Shown: positions 31,446-32,713 of the stretch, in pieces
How positions within the stretch are numbered: position 1 is the first letter of the stretch
How the letters are laid out: every line of letters begins with the position of its first letter
Source: Flavobacterium psychrophilum
Lineage (GTDB): Bacteria; Bacteroidota; Bacteroidia; Flavobacteriales; Flavobacteriaceae
Direction: 5' to 3'
Length of the DNA: 32,713 bases
Assembly (NCBI GenBank): GCA_945861915.1
Contig: CAMAWK010000007.1
Location: forward strand, 1 to 32,713
Notes under the pieces: model-generated
Told to the model about the DNA's origin: nothing
The model's database searches: none
Seen by the model: the letters and a program-made list of their open reading frames with translations, nothing else
Translations under genes and position numbers: made by a program

Positions 31446-32713
31446 TTATTTCTTAATCACTCGGAGGGTCTTAACTTGTTCTCCTTGCGTTACAATAATA
31501 TTATACATCCCTGAGGCATAATCACTTCCTATTTCGATATTTTCCGATTGTTGCACTTGACGTTGTTCAATAAAACGTCCATTCATATCATAGACCTGTA
31601 CATTAAATAGTTTCTTCTTCACTGATGTTGGGGTGCTCACTTCAATTTGAAACACACTAGATGATGGATTTGGGTAAGCAATAGCTTTAAACACCTCAGA
31701 AACCACTTCTTTTGCCGCCTCTCTGGCGGATGAACAATTATCAGCATAAACGGCAACTCCAGTTTTACTTATAGCAGGGGCAGAACAAGGTGAACTGGTC
31801 GTCCTAACCTTAAAGTACATTACCCCTGCGGTGTTGGGTGTATAATCATAAGATGATGCTATTGCTCCATCAATTACGGTATAAGTTCCTGTTAGGCTAG
31901 TTGATGACAACCATTCGATGGTTCCAACATAACCAGCACTCAATGTCAAGGTTTTTGGTGTTCCCACACATGCCTTGGTAGTGGCTGTATTAAAACCCTT
32001 GATAGCAGTAACTTTAGCTGCCGGACTTACCGTTACAATAGCCACATTTGAAGTTGAAGCTGTACATACACCGCTAGATACAACTACCCTATAAGCGGTA
32101 CTTGCTGTTAAATTTCCTGAAGCTAAAGTGGTTGTGGTATTCCCTGCAACCGAAACATAAGCACCTATTACTCCACTAGCACTAACTGAAGCTTTTTGCC
32201 ATGCGATAGTTCCTGTAGCACTAGTTAAACTAAGTGTAGTTCCTGTGCCTGTACAAAGAGTTGTAGCTGACGGAAGTGTTCCAACAGAAGTTGGTTGACT
32301 AACAGTAACTGCAACTGCAGCACTAGCTATTGAAGAACAAGGACCGCTTGTAGCTACCACTCTATACCAAGTAGTTGCTGAAGGAGATGCTGTATAAGTA
32401 GCAACATCTGTTGCTCCTTGAATATTTGTCCAATTAACATCAGTTGATAATGGTGCAGTAGTACTAGGTCTAACAATTGATTGCCATTGGGTAGAGCCTA
32501 TAGAACCTGTTCCCAAAGTAAGTACTCTACTTGTTCCATTACAAATAGCTCCAGCTCCTGTAATTGTTTTAACAACGGAGGTAGGTCTTACCGTCACGAC
32601 AACCACATTTGAAGTTGCAGTAGGACAAACTCCGCTCGAAACAACTACTCTATAATGTGTTGTGGCTAAAGTATTTCCTGTTGTTACACTTGTAGTGTTT
32701 TGAATAAGCGTAG
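31446..32713 (-). CDS. T9SS-secreted Ig/PKD-like repeat protein, N-terminus outside window
   Basis: The frame stays open to the last base of the window; a GTG at 32606 is just a valine codon inside a repeat (TSNVVVVTVRP), so the true start lies beyond 32713. The visible ~422 residues are four to five Ig-like domains with the family pattern (GTSRVLTLG ... TQWQS ... TWYRVVATSGPC; TLCTGTGTTLSL ... IAWQK ... AYRVVVSSGVC). The type A sorting domain follows (AIAYPNPSSSVFQIEV, YDMNGRFIEQRQV, SGMYNIIV, LRVIKK). The sorting domain is closest to that of the 880-aa protein. Surface or secreted, no enzyme motif visible. Confidence 0.92.
   Translation of the reverse strand, partial: TLIQNTTSVTTGNTLATTHYRVVVSSGVCPTATSNVVVVTVRPTSVVKTITGAGAICNGTSRVLTLGTGSIGSTQWQSIVRPSTTAPLSTDVNWTNIQGATDVATYTASPSATTWYRVVATSGPCSSIASAAVAVTVSQPTSVGTLPSATTLCTGTGTTLSLTSATGTIAWQKASVSASGVIGAYVSVAGNTTTTLASGNLTASTAYRVVVSSGVCTASTSNVAIVTVSPAAKVTAIKGFNTATTKACVGTPKTLTLSAGYVGTIEWLSSTSLTGTYTVIDGAIASSYDYTPNTAGVMYFKVRTTSSPCSAPAISKTGVAVYADNCSSAREAAKEVVSEVFKAIAYPNPSSSVFQIEVSTPTSVKKKLFNVQVYDMNGRFIEQRQVQQSENIEIGSDYASGMYNIIVTQGEQVKTLRVIKK

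Noticed and set aside
32604..32606. GTG as start of the last T9SS gene
   Set aside because: The frame continues upstream in a typical Ig-like repeat (HYRVVVSSGVCPTATSN) to the window edge, so the gene is partial.

Overview
The window looks like chromosomal DNA of a Flavobacterium or close relative (Bacteroidota, Flavobacteriia). It is AT-rich, ribosome-binding sites are weak, and promoters carry the Bacteroidota -7 box TAnnTTTG instead of a sigma-70 -10 box. There are four genes for type IX secretion (T9SS) type A sorting-domain proteins and a tmRNA with a tag ending in NYALAA.

Region 1 (1-8588) is ordinary core genome. It runs from a BT_3928/DoxX-like membrane protein (cut by the window edge) through a small two-helix membrane protein, a thioredoxin-like lipoprotein, triosephosphate isomerase (tpiA), ribosomal protein L11 methyltransferase (prmA), the Clp adaptor clpS, a small lipoprotein, KDO-8-phosphate synthase (kdsA) and an exported protein. 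On the minus strand follows a lysine-ketoglutarate-reductase-like NAD(P) oxidoreductase, and then a plus-strand serine beta-lactamase-fold lipoprotein.

Region 2 (8589-15740) is an ssrA (tmRNA) locus holding an integrated element. A good -7 box is followed by 13 tandem heptamers and then the tmRNA. A 17-bp core (CTCTCCCCGACTCCACT) covering the tmRNA 3' end is repeated exactly 6.5 kb downstream, next to a tyrosine integrase. The native tmRNA terminator now lies beyond attR, and the element places its own hairpin after the tmRNA. All element genes are on the minus strand: integrase, an unknown 251-aa protein, a HTH_17 DNA-binding protein, an unknown 122-aa protein, a D5/P4-type SF3 helicase, a zinc-finger/Toprim-like protein, and two small proteins. 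I see no capsid, portal, large terminase, relaxase or conjugation gene, so it resembles a minimal integrative replicon or phage satellite. It also holds a near-identical 26-bp inverted repeat pair, candidate integrase arm sites and a candidate iteron/operator.

Region 3 (15741-32713) is almost entirely minus-strand secreted proteins. A small exported protein comes first, then a 2156-aa protein (choice-of-anchor I, Calx-beta, 5'-nucleotidase-like, Ig/PKD-like repeats, cupredoxin-like, T9SS signal). After it come three related T9SS Ig/PKD-like repeat proteins (1174 aa, 880 aa, and one cut by the window end), with a plant-type leucine-rich-repeat protein between the first and second of these. All four T9SS genes end at similar GC-rich hairpins. 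Repeat-number differences and duplicated downstream flanks suggest growth by duplication.

All family names come from reading motifs by eye; no database search was run.
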